The notes: a model not told the origin generated them from the letters alone. A stretch of DNA of 22,742 nucleotides from JAGVVZ01 sp964373165 (GCA_964373165.1 CAYJTF010000012.1:1-22742); one strand, 5' to 3'. Positions 1 to 9,032 are shown, counted from the first letter of the stretch. Numbers and translations: made by a program.

Positions 1-3000
1 TGTGTGTTTCCTATCGTGTACGCGATTCTACCCTTATCTACTTTTAACTTAGGCCTTTCTCCTTCGGAGATCAGAGAGTCTATTTTTTGGGATAGTTCTA
101 AGATAGTAATATCAATATCCAACTGCTGCAGAATTCCTTTGACACGATCCAACAAGCTGCCTAAATTGCTTCTTAGTGAAATCAACTCGTCTTTAGCATT
201 CGGGGATAAACTATTTTGTAGTACTCTGTTTATTTCATCTACTGCTTCTTCAATTGCTTCAGAGGCTTCTACATACTGATCTTCGGTCTTATACAAGTCT
301 GCTTCTGCGGTCTCTACCAATGCTTCTCCTGTTTGCTGCATCACTTGGTTTTGCCTGATGTGGCTATTTAACAATCTCTTTGCTGCGTCTATATTCTCTT
401 TAGCTGTTTCTACATCTCCTGATCTGATTGCTCCTTTTGCTTTGTCCACATATTGTTTTATTGGTTGGACAAAATCTACTAAACATTGATCACAACCTTT
501 AGATAATCGTTCATCTGTAGAAAAAGCGAGTGCTTCTAAACTATCTCCAACCGCATCAACCGACAAATCTGTTAAAGGTGTTATTTCAACAGAAACGCCC
601 GTTGCTTCTTCAACTCTTCTAGCAATATCCCTTACCTGATCTGTAACTTGTGTTCCGCTTTGAAGGAACGGGATGAAGGCCGCAAGTGATCTATCATGTT
701 TGTATAGACTACCAGCCAAAATCATAGCATATTCTCTTTGTGAACCCCTTGTCATATGCCTGGCAAATTCTGTAAGAAGTGATTCGGTTTCACTTTCTGC
801 TACATTTTCATCTCCGGTTATTGATTTTACTAAACCAAAATATTGCCCGGCAATATAGACGGGATTAAGTGAAGCGACTAGGGATGCGTCCTCATCTGAA
901 ACAACAACTGTTTCTGGCTGGGTAACTTCTCCTAAGACTGCTGACAACTTCTCAGCTTCTTGCGCTTCTCTTGATGCAATGTCTTCTACAGTTTCGATTA
1001 CAGCATCTCTCTCTTGCCCGCTTAATGTTCCGGGTTCTATAGTAAATGCTATTGGAAGGGTGGATGTTATTTCGTTGACTTGCGTTGCTTCTTGTGATGT
1101 AACCGTTCCATCCGCCACCACTTCATAAACAACAGTCACTAGATTTTGTGCTGCTTCTGCTTCTTGCTGTGCTTGATCGGCAAGTGTTTGTGTTCTGCTA
1201 TCTGAAAGAATATCCTGTCCTGTCTGGACTATCGGAGTTGTTGTCATGCCTTCGAAAGATACTACTGGCGTTGTGTCAGGTTGATTAAGATTAGAAGCCT
1301 GTGCTGATAATTGAGCATTAAATGCATCTATCTGTTCTTTCGGAATGAACCGAGACACTTTTCCTTCTTTATCTGTAACTACGTATCCCAATATATCATT
1401 GCTCCCTCTATTGATCACTACACCCGTCGTTCCTGAAGGGAGATTGGCCATTGAAATATCAGGACCACGAACAAAGAATTTTCCAAGGTCTTTCAACGAT
1501 TTTATTTCAACTTCACCTACACTTTCAGCATTTGATAGATCACCGCTAAATGCGAGATTGACTTGCTGATCTCCGAGATTAAAAACTGTCGGGAGAATAT
1601 GAGCTTGACCGGCAGTATCTTGACCGTTCTTTATATCAATATTGGCATTATTCGAACTGTAAGATCCGCCCATGCCGCTACCCAGTTCTAATGCCCCACC
1701 TGTGAATACAGAAGATATTCCCACTACAGCTTGTCTTTCCCAAAATGTTTGTGAATCTTTATACAAAGCATCCCATTCTGCACAATCACCGCTTTGACAT
1801 TTTTTCCAAGCAACAAATGACGTGCCTGATTCCTCTTCCAATATTTCTCCTAGGCTGGCACCGACCATTTTAGCGCAAACACCTTTACAAGGTGTACTTG
1901 CTAATAATTGCTCGAAAACAGAACCACCAATAGTTTCTGCAAACGCTGTTTGAGCTGTTTCTATTGTTGGTGTATCTCTTCCGCTCACAGAATCTGCAAC
2001 AAAGTATGTTAACTCACGGCTTGGCAAATTTAATATTATGTTTGCTCCAGTTCTAAAAACAATGCTACCACCTATTTTTATACCACCTGCTTCTAGTGCT
2101 GATGTTCCACCTATAGCAGTACCTAAGATTTTGCCTGCAGTTGTACCTGTTTGAACTAGAGCACCGCCGACACCTGCTGTTGCAGCTGAGATAATGACAA
2201 ACTCGGCAGCGGTTGCTATGCCCTCTCCAGTAGCCGTACCAACCTGTTCTCCAAAACTCGGACCTATGTCAATAAACTCAGAACCTTTTACTCCAAAATT
2301 ATAAATATTCATTGATTCTAAAGCGCTCGATCGTGCCTGTTGAGATGAAATATCATCTTGTATAGGAATGGCATATTCAATTAACCCTTGAAATGGTAAC
2401 CTCAAACCAGCAAGACCGGCTCCCAAAGGATCATATTGCGTATTGGGATCATAAGTTGTCCAGTCTATCTCTGGCACCTTTACTTCAACAATTTCACATT
2501 CTGATTCCAGACCACACCATTCATAATTGGGATTAACTGCCGCATAAAGTGTACCGGGAGCTGTTGGATTGAGTATTCTATTTAATCCGTGATCTCTTAA
2601 TTCATAAAGAACTACGAGATCATTTACGTATTGTTCATACTGTTTATTTTCTTCCATCCAGTTTAATTCATCATCTACGGGAGAAGCATAAACATTTTGA
2701 GTAACAGGGCCAAATCTTGTTCCTACAGTATTTGTTCCTATTACTTCAGGTTCAAATCGCTCTGCTTCATAATTAGCTCTAGCCAATAAGACCCTCTTCT
2801 CGGCCAAATCTGTCGCTGAATTAATATCCCAATAAGGTGAATACGCCATTTCTCTCCCGTTCATACATAAGGCAAAGGCTGCAGCATCATCGACAACACT
2901 CCTGCAATCCTTATCCACAGTTATGCATCTTCCTCCTCCAGAACAAAAACCACCCATCCTGCCACTTCCGACTATAGCCGAGTTTCTTTGTATTGAACTG

Positions 3001-6000
3001 GAAAATGCAAATTCGCAGTCAGAACTGCCCTTGCAGTCTCTTCCTAAATCTATAGTAACTACGTTGACAGGATCTGATTTAGCTGCCCAATCTAACTTAA
3101 AATCTGGCAATTTGTCTCTTATGTTTGCAGCCATTTCGTTTATGCATTTCCCATAAGCAGACGTCCCATAAAACGTGCTTCCTAATAATTTATCGCATTC
3201 CTTTTGGGCGGTTACGCTAACGACCAGATCTTGCTGCTGGAAGTAAGGTGCTGCTTGAGCCCAGCATGGCGATCCGCTATAATATTCCCGATATTGTTTT
3301 GTATTCTCGATATTGCTGCAATAGTCTCTTGCTCTATCCTGGATGCTTTCAAATCCGGATGGCCTCAGTATGCCAGTGTTTTCAACACTAAACTGCAAAT
3401 CGCCTACGCCATCACCATCCGTATCGACCATATAGAAAGTGTTTTTGCGACCGCCGTCTAATTCATCCCGTTCGATCAATCTCACTCTTCCAGGAGGAAA
3501 TGTCATATCTGGTTTGCCATCGCCGTTACTGTCGAACTGATAACCTATTATTTCAGGATTAGATGTAGGATCGCCTATTGTACTTCCGATTAGTCCTTTA
3601 GGAGGATACGTAGTTAAATAAGATCTTATTCTATTAGTACAATCGGGCGGTGCATTATTCCCCAATTCTTTGCAATAGCTATCAGCTGTATTATACACTT
3701 GTGCATAAAACACTGATCTATCCACATAACATTTATTTTTTTCATCCCTGTCATCAGGTGAGGATCCGCTAATACTATCATCACAACTTTTTTTGGCTCT
3801 GTCTGCCGGGTTTAAAAAATTGTCCGGGTTTAACGGCACGTCCCTACCAAGACCTGAGAAAGTTCCACTAAGTAATTGCGAGACTGGCTGCTGTTTATCT
3901 AAATAAATGCTAATCTTTGCTAAACAGTCTTTATCTGCAGTCAATCCGGCTAAATTGCATAGCTGTTGGGTATTAACGTCTTTCGCTTGATAGACTTCTA
4001 AAGCTTTCCAATAACAGTCCTCATCGCTCTCCTCTCCGTATTTTTTCAGAGTTCTCTCCAAATTGCCACAATACTCGCCTGCCTTCTGCTCAGGTGATTT
4101 ATATTCACTATCAGCAACGTCAGGCAAATTATAATAAAGTAATTTAATGCTGGCCTGCTGAGTTATTTCATCTATACTTGACCCTAAAGGTAGTTTTTCA
4201 CGATCACTCATTGTCACAAGTCTATCTATAGGAATTTTTGAGCCGTCAGAACCCACACAGTCACTGCCATCAATCTTATATGTGACCTCCTCCCCATCCA
4301 TCTTTTCCTTATTCGCTCTCCCACAAATATCATTCAATAGATTTATCTGTTGGAAAACTGCTGTTCTCTGCTTGTTACAATCTTGTTTTTGTTGAGTTGA
4401 GCAGCCTTGGCATGGCTCAAATCCTGCTCCCGTAGTAAATGGAACGCAATCATTTGCTTTGTATGCACTAAAATCAGTAGTGCCTGTGTAAAAGATTTTA
4501 GATCCTGGCGGAACAGATTGACGGCAATCTGTTAATAAACTGTAACCGCCACCAGAACTTTGAACAACTACATTTCCTTTACTCGCAAGCCCACAAAAAT
4601 CTTCAAAGGTAAAATCTTCTGTCCAGGGCAACCCAGAAATGCTTCCGCCGCCTGTCGTTTGAATGTATAAGAGATTACCCTCATTAGTTGTAAGAAAACC
4701 TCTACAACTCTCGCCACCTGAAATTTTTTTAACACCGCCTTCAGTGTTAACCCCCAAAGATCCTGAAGCGCAGGCATCTTCAAAAACAGTGGCTTGTTCT
4801 ATTATTTGATTGCAGGCATCTTGGTTTCCTGAAGAAGTTATTTTTTCTTTGTTATCCGGATTACTACAGAAATCCAAATTTTCATAAAATGTTTTGAAAT
4901 CTATACTTCCGAGATCTTGCGTCACTTGAGAAAGTCCTGATATGGCAGCTATACTTGTTAGATCTTTTGGATCAATTAAATATGGAGTGTTTTTGAAATA
5001 ATTTTTTAATGATGGATTATTATTAATGAAATTTTGACATTGTTTAGTTTGTCTGTTCACACCTATGAGACAGAAGTTTAATATATCTCTTCCTTCTTCA
5101 GATAGAGGAAGATCACCACAATCCGCCTCTAAAAGTTCTGGTATATATGCTCCTCTGCCAGTAGGTCTTCCTCCTCTGCATAATGATAATTGTTCTTGCA
5201 ATTCCACACATGCCTTTCTGGCACTATCACTAGCGCAGCTGCATAAAGGTAATATGCATGAATAATCTTTCCCGCATTCTAAGTCAAACGGATTTTTAGA
5301 ACAAAATGCCTCTCTTTTATCCAAACAATCATTTTTGGCAGATTCGCTTGCACAGTCGCATTCTGTTTTTGGATCGCATGGATATTCTTTTTTACAATCA
5401 GTACTCACCTTGCCTGTCGATTCTTGTGTCTCACATGTGCTTTTGAATTCTTCTAAACAGGCTCTCTGCTTTCCCAAGTTAACTGTAAATATTCCACAAT
5501 CACAATCGGGCGGCTCACATTTATCGGCATCTTTCAGGATATCTGATATGCCTTCATATTTAGGACATCCCTGTATAACGGCTTTGGAGTTGTCTTGAAG
5601 TTTTTGAGCGCAATTTTCCACTTTAAACATGCAAGATTTTTCATCCCTATCATTGTAGCAACCCTCGCAGAGATCCACTGGTGTGCATACATTATCACAT
5701 CCGGACTGTGATGGATTATTATAACAATTCTTTGCGACTTCAATTTCACATTTTGCTGTATCTTCAGTTTTCCCACACTTGCAGTCAGGCGGTTTGCAGT
5801 CAGTTATTAACCCTGTAGTTTTGATTGTAGATGTAGTCGTATCATACTCTCCCATTTTTATTAATTCACGACATTTTTCAAGTGTAAATCCGTCCTTCCT
5901 GCATCTGTCAAGAGCTGTTTCAGGTTTGGTTGTCGTAACTATCCCTAAAATATCCCCACATTCTTTCGGACTACCAAGATCATCAATACACATCTGATAA

Positions 6001-7460
6001 GCTTGCTCTCTTGTAAGTTTAGTGGTTGCGGTTGTTTTAATTGTTGTTGTTACACCAAATATCTTATCACAATATTCCTTATCGTTGCCATCCTTAATGC
6101 AATATAAATAAGCAGTTCGATCTAGTGTTGATGTAACAGGTTTAGTAGTTGTCGTCGGTGTTGATGTAGTCGTTGGAAGGTATATGGCTCTGCATAGGGA
6201 CGGAGAGTCACCTTCATCTACGCATTGCCTATATGCATTTTCTCTGGATATTGTGGTTGATGTAGATAATGAATCAATCTGAGAAATTATGTTCACACAC
6301 CCGCAATTGCCGGGCGAAGAAATTCTACAATATTCATTATCGCCACAAGATCTCCCTCCGCAATATTTAGAAGAACAAGTAGACCTACATTCAAACTCAC
6401 CAAATTTATCTCGATATAAACGTTCTCCTTCCTCACAACTAGTAACTGTTTCTTTTACATATGGTATTTGTTGCAAAGTTTGTTCGGGAATTGTACAACA
6501 GCATTTATTTTGGCCGCAATCCGAACTACAAGTACCTTCCTCACTCGCACAAAGTTGTTTATACATACAGTTACTACATTGTATCGTTCCAGCAATCGTT
6601 TCTTTAGTTCCCACTTCTATATTTGTAGGTAGTTTAATTGGTTCCTGTACACATTCTCCACCTGATGATGTCGGGCTACAGCCATATATACAACGGTCTA
6701 CTCTCCATTTCTCACAGTAAGGCTCTTTACAATCTTTTGGGCAGTTGGCTGATGTTTCACCAGGTTCACAGTATCCATCNNNNNNNNNNNNNNNNNNNNN
6801 NNNNNNNNNNNNNNNNNNNNNNNNNNNNNNNNNNNNNNNNNNNNNNNNNNNNNNNNNNNNNNNNNNNNNNNNNNNNNNNGGTTCACAGTATCCATCACCA
6901 CAACCATACTGATCTACTCCAGGTATGGTTGTTGGAGGAGGTTCGTATGATTTATATCCAAATGGAGGATCGTTACATCTTCCACCATCAGTTGTTTCTG
7001 TACAACCAAAATCGCAATTAGCTTTCATAATATTACTACAATAAGTTCTTGGTGCAGGAGGAGTGGAAGAACTGGGTTGACTTACTGGTTGTGGAGCAGG
7101 CTCATCTCTTACACCTTGGTCTGGTACTTGTTGTCTTGTTGGCTGACTCACTGGTGCAGGGGATGTAGATGGAACAGGAGGTGGAGTGTATGGTTTTTGA
7201 GATGGTGCTATATCACTTTTGGTTTCTTTTGGACCGAGCGGTTGTGGAGCAGGCTCATCTCTTACACCTTGGTCTGGTACTTGTTGTCTTGTTGGCTGAC
7301 TCACTTTCGATACTGACGTCGATTTTTGCCCGCAATAATAACATATAAAAGCTGCGTAAACTGATGATATCTCCAAACTCAATATCAAAAAAAGAGTTAT
7401 GAAAAAAAATATTGAAAGATATATCCTCTTATCTATCTTAGAAAATAAAATTTTCCACAT
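1..7460 (-). CDS. Giant cysteine-rich exported surface protein (C-terminus beyond window)
   Basis: One minus-strand frame stays open from ATG at 7460 to the left edge, about 2,450 codons once the N gap is collapsed, with no stop seen. The N-terminus (MWKILFSKIDKRIYLS...) is a signal peptide with a likely cut after VYA. Then come: a Pro/Gln-rich stretch with a 22-residue exact repeat (7087-7305); Cys-rich modules including CGDGYCEP at the gap and CSNC/CCC clusters (about 6470-6600); four CX9C units joined by Thr-rich linkers (about 5850-6265); four C-x-P...CxC units (about 5150-5810); two DxDxDG-type loops (3399-3536); a Gly/Ala-rich hydrophobic segment (about 2040-2250); and a Cys-poor helical, probably coiled-coil part (1-520). 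No catalytic domain is recognised. The frame is the same on both sides of the gap. There is no Shine-Dalgarno before the start, but an A/T-rich TATA-like block lies at 7482-7500. A role as an envelope or adhesion protein, disulphide-stabilised outside the cell, is inference. Translated by eye, so a missed frameshift is possible. Confidence 0.85.
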   Translation of the reverse strand, partial: MWKILFSKIDKRIYLSIFFFITLFLILSLEISSVYAAFICYYCGQKSTSVSKVSQPTRQQVPDQGVRDEPAPQPLGPKETKSDIAPSQKPYTPPPVPSTSPAPVSQPTRQQVPDQGVRDEPAPQPVSQPSSSTPPAPRTYCSNIMKANCDFGCTETTDGGRCNDPPFGYKSYEPPPTTIPGVDQYGCGDGYCEXXXXXXXXXXXXXXXXXXXXXXXXXXXXXXXXXXDGYCEPGETSANCPKDCKEPYCEKWRVDRCIYGCSPTSSGGECVQEPIKLPTNIEVGTKETIAGTIQCSNCMYKQLCASEEGTCSSDCGQNKCCCTIPEQTLQQIPYVKETVTSCEEGERLYRDKFGEFECRSTCSSKYCGGRSCGDNEYCRISSPGNCGCVNIISQIDSLSTSTTISRENAYRQCVDEGDSPSLCRAIYLPTTTSTPTTTTKPVTSTLDRTAYLYCIKDGNDKEYCDKIFGVTTTIKTTATTKLTREQAYQMCIDDLGSPKECGDILGIVTTTKPETALDRCRKDGFTLEKCRELIKMGEYDTTTSTIKTTGLITDCKPPDCKCGKTEDTAKCEIEVAKNCYNNPSQSGCDNVCTPVDLCEGCYNDRDEKSCMFKVENCAQKLQDNSKAVIQGCPKYEGISDILKDADKCEPPDCDCGIFTVNLGKQRACLEEFKSTCETQESTGKVSTDCKKEYPCDPKTECDCASESAKNDCLDKREAFCSKNPFDLECGKDYSCILPLCSCASDSARKACVELQEQLSLCRGGRPTGRGAYIPELLEADCGDLPLSEEGRDILNFCLIGVNRQTKQCQNFINNNPSLKNYFKNTPYLIDPKDLTSIAAISGLSQVTQDLGSIDFKTFYENLDFCSNPDNKEKITSSGNQDACNQIIEQATVFEDACASGSLGVNTEGGVKKISGGESCRGFLTTNEGNLLYIQTTGGGSISGLPWTEDFTFEDFCGLASKGNVVVQSSGGGYSLLTDCRQSVPPGSKIFYTGTTDFSAYKANDCVPFTTGAGFEPCQGCSTQQKQDCNKQRTAVFQQINLLNDICGRANKEKMDGEEVTYKIDGSDCVGSDGSKIPIDRLVTMSDREKLPLGSSIDEITQQASIKLLYYNLPDVADSEYKSPEQKAGEYCGNLERTLKKYGEESDEDCYWKALEVYQAKDVNTQQLCNLAGLTADKDCLAKISIYLDKQQPVSQLLSGTFSGLGRDVPLNPDNFLNPADRAKKSCDDSISGSSPDDRDEKNKCYVDRSVFYAQVYNTADSYCKELGNNAPPDCTNRIRSYLTTYPPKGLIGSTIGDPTSNPEIIGYQFDSNGDGKPDMTFPPGRVRLIERDELDGGRKNTFYMVDTDGDGVGDLQFSVENTGILRPSGFESIQDRARDYCSNIENTKQYREYYSGSPCWAQAAPYFQQQDLVVSVTAQKECDKLLGSTFYGTSAYGKCINEMAANIRDKLPDFKLDWAAKSDPVNVVTIDLGRDCKGSSDCEFAFSSSIQRNSAIVGSGRMGGFCSGGGRCITVDKDCRSVVDDAAAFALCMNGREMAYSPYWDINSATDLAEKRVLLARANYEAERFEPEVIGTNTVGTRFGPVTQNVYASPVDDELNWMEENKQYEQYVNDLVVLYELRDHGLNRILNPTAPGTLYAAVNPNYEWCGLESECEIVEVKVPEIDWTTYDPNTQYDPLGAGLAGLRLPFQGLIEYAIPIQDDISSQQARSSALESMNIYNFGVKGSEFIDIGPSFGEQVGTATGEGIATAAEFVIISAATAGVGGALVQTGTTAGKILGTAIGGTSALEAGGIKIGGSIVFRTGANIILNLPSRELTYFVADSVSGRDTPTIETAQTAFAETIGGSVFEQLLASTPCKGVCAKMVGASLGEILEEESGTSFVAWKKCQSGDCAEWDALYKDSQTFWERQAVVGISSVFTGGALELGSGMGGSYSSNNANIDIKNGQDTAGQAHILPTVFNLGDQQVNLAFSGDLSNAESVGEVEIKSLKDLGKFFVRGPDISMANLPSGTTGVVINRGSNDILGYVVTDKEGKVSRFIPKEQIDAFNAQLSAQASNLNQPDTTPVVSFEGMTTTPIVQTGQDILSDSRTQTLADQAQQEAEAAQNLVTVVYEVVADGTVTSQEATQVNEITSTLPIAFTIEPGTLSGQERDAVIETVEDIASREAQEAEKLSAVLGEVTQPETVVVSDEDASLVASLNPVYIAGQYFGLVKSITGDENVAESETESLLTEFARHMTRGSQREYAMILAGSLYKHDRSLAAFIPFLQSGTQVTDQVRDIARRVEEATGVSVEITPLTDLSVDAVGDSLEALAFSTDERLSKGCDQCLVDFVQPIKQYVDKAKGAIRSGDVETAKENIDAAKRLLNSHIRQNQVMQQTGEALVETAEADLYKTEDQYVEASEAIEEAVDEINRVLQNSLSPNAKDELISLRSNLGSLLDRVKGILQQLDIDITILELSQKIDSLISEGERPKLKVDKGRIAYTIGNT
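3399..3536 (-). other. Pair of Asp-rich calcium-binding-like loops
   Basis: The protein here reads DSNGDGKPD and, about 30 residues later, DTDGDGVGD. Both match the DxDxDGxxD pattern of thrombospondin type 3, dockerin and EF-hand-like loops, which bind calcium in secreted proteins. The spacing between them includes a short beta-like stretch, as in bacterial and archaeal repeats of this kind. Confidence 0.7.
5850..6265 (-). repeat. Four CX9C modules separated by Thr-rich linkers (within the giant protein)
   Basis: The translation shows four units of the form AY-x-x-C-x(9)-C: CVDEGDSPSLC, CIKDGNDKEYC, CIDDLGSPKEC and CRKDGFTLEKC. Each is followed by a hydrophobic position and then a linker rich in TTT, TST and KTT. 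The two cysteines nine residues apart would suit a small disulphide-closed hairpin, and the Thr linkers could be O-glycosylated stalk. Both structural ideas are inference. Confidence 0.85.
6780..6879. other. Assembly gap (100 N) flanked by a 17-base direct repeat
   Basis: Exactly 100 Ns, the usual placeholder for a gap of unknown size. The 17 bases left of it (6763-6779) and right of it (6880-6896) are identical, and both read in the same minus-strand frame as DGYCEP. Overlapping the two contig ends by these 17 bases would restore CGDGYCEPGETSANCPKDC, so little or no sequence may be missing. Confidence 0.95.
7087..7152 (-). repeat. 66-base direct repeat, copy A
   Basis: Identical over 66 bases to 7240-7305, in frame (offset 153 bases, 51 codons). 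Each copy encodes a 22-residue Pro/Gln/Asp segment beginning VSQPTRQQ and ending EPAPQP. Identity extends through synonymous positions, which suggests a recent duplication or ongoing homogenisation. A shorter relic (VSQP) follows copy A in the protein. Confidence 0.95.
7240..7305 (-). repeat. 66-base direct repeat, copy B
   Basis: This copy lies closer to the N-terminus of the giant protein, just after the signal peptide and a CYYC pair. It matches 7087-7152 at every base. Confidence 0.95.
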
Positions 7461-7501
7461 TATATAAAAATATGAATAAGGAAAAATAAAAATATAAAAA
7501 C

Positions 7502-7693
7502 TCAAACCAAAAGCAATGCTTCTCCTTTTCTCTGGACTTTTCTGTCTTCAATCATCGACTCCAATATTTTCTGGTATTTTGTCGGATGAATATTCAACAA
7601 ACTGGCCATTTTTTCTACTTGCGTTGCCTTCACATGACCACTCTTTTCACAGTCCCGCTTGATTAGACTAAATATTACTTCTTCTTCGCTCAT
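7502..7693 (-). CDS. Small winged-helix-like protein, 63 aa
   Basis: MSEEEVIFSLIKRDCEKSG... is a compact, charged, mostly helical protein that ends in a short basic-then-hydrophobic strand (RKVQRKGEALLLV). The pattern of helix, helix (TQVEKMASLLNI), recognition-like helix (TKYQKILESMIEDRKV) and hairpin resembles a winged-helix DNA-binding domain, but no family is recognised. A strong ribosome site (AAGGGGTGAGG, 7702-7712) lies about 10 bases before the ATG. It sits 57 bases downstream of ftsZ on the same strand and 41 bases before the giant gene, so it may be co-transcribed with either. Alternatively it could be a small protein-interaction domain. Confidence 0.75.
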   Translation of the reverse strand: MSEEEVIFSLIKRDCEKSGHVKATQVEKMASLLNIHPTKYQKILESMIEDRKVQRKGEALLLV

Positions 7694-7714
7694 AGTTGTC
7701 GCCTCACCCCTTAA

Positions 7715-7729
7715 TAAAAAAAAGAAAAA
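7715..7729 (-). terminator. T-rich tract after ftsZ
   Basis: Read on the minus strand this is a run of Ts broken by a single C (from the A-rich 7715-7729), lying 22 bases past the ftsZ stop. Archaeal intrinsic termination needs only such a T tract. No hairpin is visible. It may give partial read-through into the 63-residue gene. Confidence 0.35.
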
Positions 7730-7750
7730 TTGGGGAGTGATTAAAAAACA

Positions 7751-8911
7751 TTACCTTATTACATCAATTCCTAGTCCGAGATCCATGTTTCTGAACATAG
7801 GTCTTTCTTGTGCAACAGCTCCCAATATATATGGTGACTGTACGCCAGTAACTATCGTGATTACCTGCACTTTGTTTCCAAATTCTGGTAGTATTCTTGC
7901 ACCCCATATTACTTGTGCTGACGGATCTAAGTATTGTGCAACCGTTTCACCGATCAAGTTTACTTCATCCAGTCTCAGATCTTCACCACCTGTAATGTGG
8001 ATCAACGCACCAGTCGCTCCTGTGTAGTCTACATCCAATAGTGGATTGGTCAATGCCTTAGTTACCGCATCCAATGCCCTATCACTATTGCTTGACTCAC
8101 CTACACCCAAAGCAGCCACACCACCCGAATGCATAATTGCTTTAACGTCTGCATAGTCTACATTAACCAGCGAAGGCAGAGTAATCGTCTCTGTTATACC
8201 TTTTACCATGCTCGCAATCAGCTCATCAGCAACGGCAAATGCCTGCTGCAATGGTAATTGGCCTGCATATTTCAACAATCTATCATTTTCAATAACGATG
8301 ACTGTATCTGCCACTTGTCTCAATCTTGCCAATCCTTCTTCTGCCTTCCCAATTCTAGAACCTTCTATTTTGAAAGGCATCGTTGCTACTCCAATCACAA
8401 TTGCTCCCATCGATTTTGCAACTTCAGAAACGATCGAGCAAGATCCTGTACCTGTACCTCCACCGAGGCCTACACAAACGAAAGCCAAGTCAACTGCTTC
8501 CAAAGCTTCTTTGATTTCGTTTCTATTTTCTTCTGCAGCTTTTCTTCCAACTTCAGGGTAGCCGCCTGCACCCAAACCTCGTGTCAAATCTTTTCCTATG
8601 AGAATCTTTTTGTCTGCTTTACCAACTGTTAAGTGTTTAGCATCAGTGTTTACAGAAACTGTATTAGCTCCTTCAACACCCATCTCTGTTAATCTTGTGA
8701 CAGTATTTTGCCCACCGCCACCGCAACCGAAAACAACAATTCTTGCTTTTTTAACAGAGAACCCAAACTCTTCCTCTGCTTGCTTGAAATAGTCCACGTT
8801 TCTTCTTGTAGCACCAGAAGTTGTTTGAATTCTAAATCTGTCTACAGATGTTTCATCTGAATGCCCACTAAATCCGCTTTTACCCAAAGCACTTCTAATT
8901 ATCGAATCCAT
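7751..8911 (-). CDS. ftsZ: Cell division GTPase FtsZ
   Basis: A tubulin-family GTPase of 386 residues that polymerises into the division ring at mid-cell. Visible marks are the early nucleotide-binding loop GCGGGGQN, the tubulin signature GGGTGTG (residues 150-156, followed by Ser rather than the usual Ala), and the synergy T7 loop NVDYADV (250-256) whose Asp252 and Asp255 activate GTP hydrolysis in the next subunit. The length fits the family, with an N-terminal extension of about 45 residues before the core. The protein ends in LGIDVIR, similar to conserved C-terminal tails of archaeal FtsZ that bind partners such as SepF. An AGGAGG site at 8922-8927, 10 bases before the ATG, supports this start. 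The divergent neighbour is the membrane-anchored protease. Confidence 0.98.
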   Translation of the reverse strand: MDSIIRSALGKSGFSGHSDETSVDRFRIQTTSGATRRNVDYFKQAEEEFGFSVKKARIVVFGCGGGGQNTVTRLTEMGVEGANTVSVNTDAKHLTVGKADKKILIGKDLTRGLGAGGYPEVGRKAAEENRNEIKEALEAVDLAFVCVGLGGGTGTGSCSIVSEVAKSMGAIVIGVATMPFKIEGSRIGKAEEGLARLRQVADTVIVIENDRLLKYAGQLPLQQAFAVADELIASMVKGITETITLPSLVNVDYADVKAIMHSGGVAALGVGESSNSDRALDAVTKALTNPLLDVDYTGATGALIHITGGEDLRLDEVNLIGETVAQYLDPSAQVIWGARILPEFGNKVQVITIVTGVQSPYILGAVAQERPMFRNMDLGLGIDVIR

Positions 8912-8921
8912 ATTATACCGT

Positions 8922-8927
8922 CCTCCT
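8922..8927 (-). promoter_or_regulatory. Ribosome binding site of ftsZ
   Basis: On the minus strand this is AGGAGG, complementary to the 16S tail, 10 bases before the ftsZ ATG. A TATA-like run (8929-8945, minus-strand ATATATATAAAA) lies just beyond, but it is too near to serve a transcript that includes this site, so the real promoter is probably farther upstream. Confidence 0.75.
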
Positions 8928-9003
8928 ATTTTTATATATATTTTGAAATGTCGAAATCATTTTTAATTCCCGATTTCTAATTCTATATTGAAGAAAAGGT
9001 TCC

Positions 9004-9032
9004 ACTTGAAATGTAAGTTCCAAACTTCAAGT
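9004..9032. promoter_or_regulatory. Inverted repeat ACTTGAA...TTCAAGT
   Basis: Perfect 7-base arms around a 15-base spacer, roughly 95-120 bases before the ftsZ start. It could be an operator for the divergent pair or a weak hairpin. The spacer holds one of two copies of GTAAGTTCCAA. No function is shown. Confidence 0.35.

Noticed and set aside
6289..6720. Plus-strand open frame of 143 codons opposite the giant gene
   Set aside because: It is a shadow of the minus-strand coding frame: no ribosome site, low-complexity composition, and the minus frame carries a continuous signal-peptide-led protein with regular Cys spacing.
7087..7305. CRISPR-like array from the 66-base repeats
   Set aside because: There are only two copies, they lie in a coding frame, the unit is too long, and no spacer pattern exists.
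7659..8632. Plus-strand frames opposite ftsZ
   Set aside because: FtsZ on the minus strand is unmistakable. The opposite frames overlap it fully and have no recognisable features.
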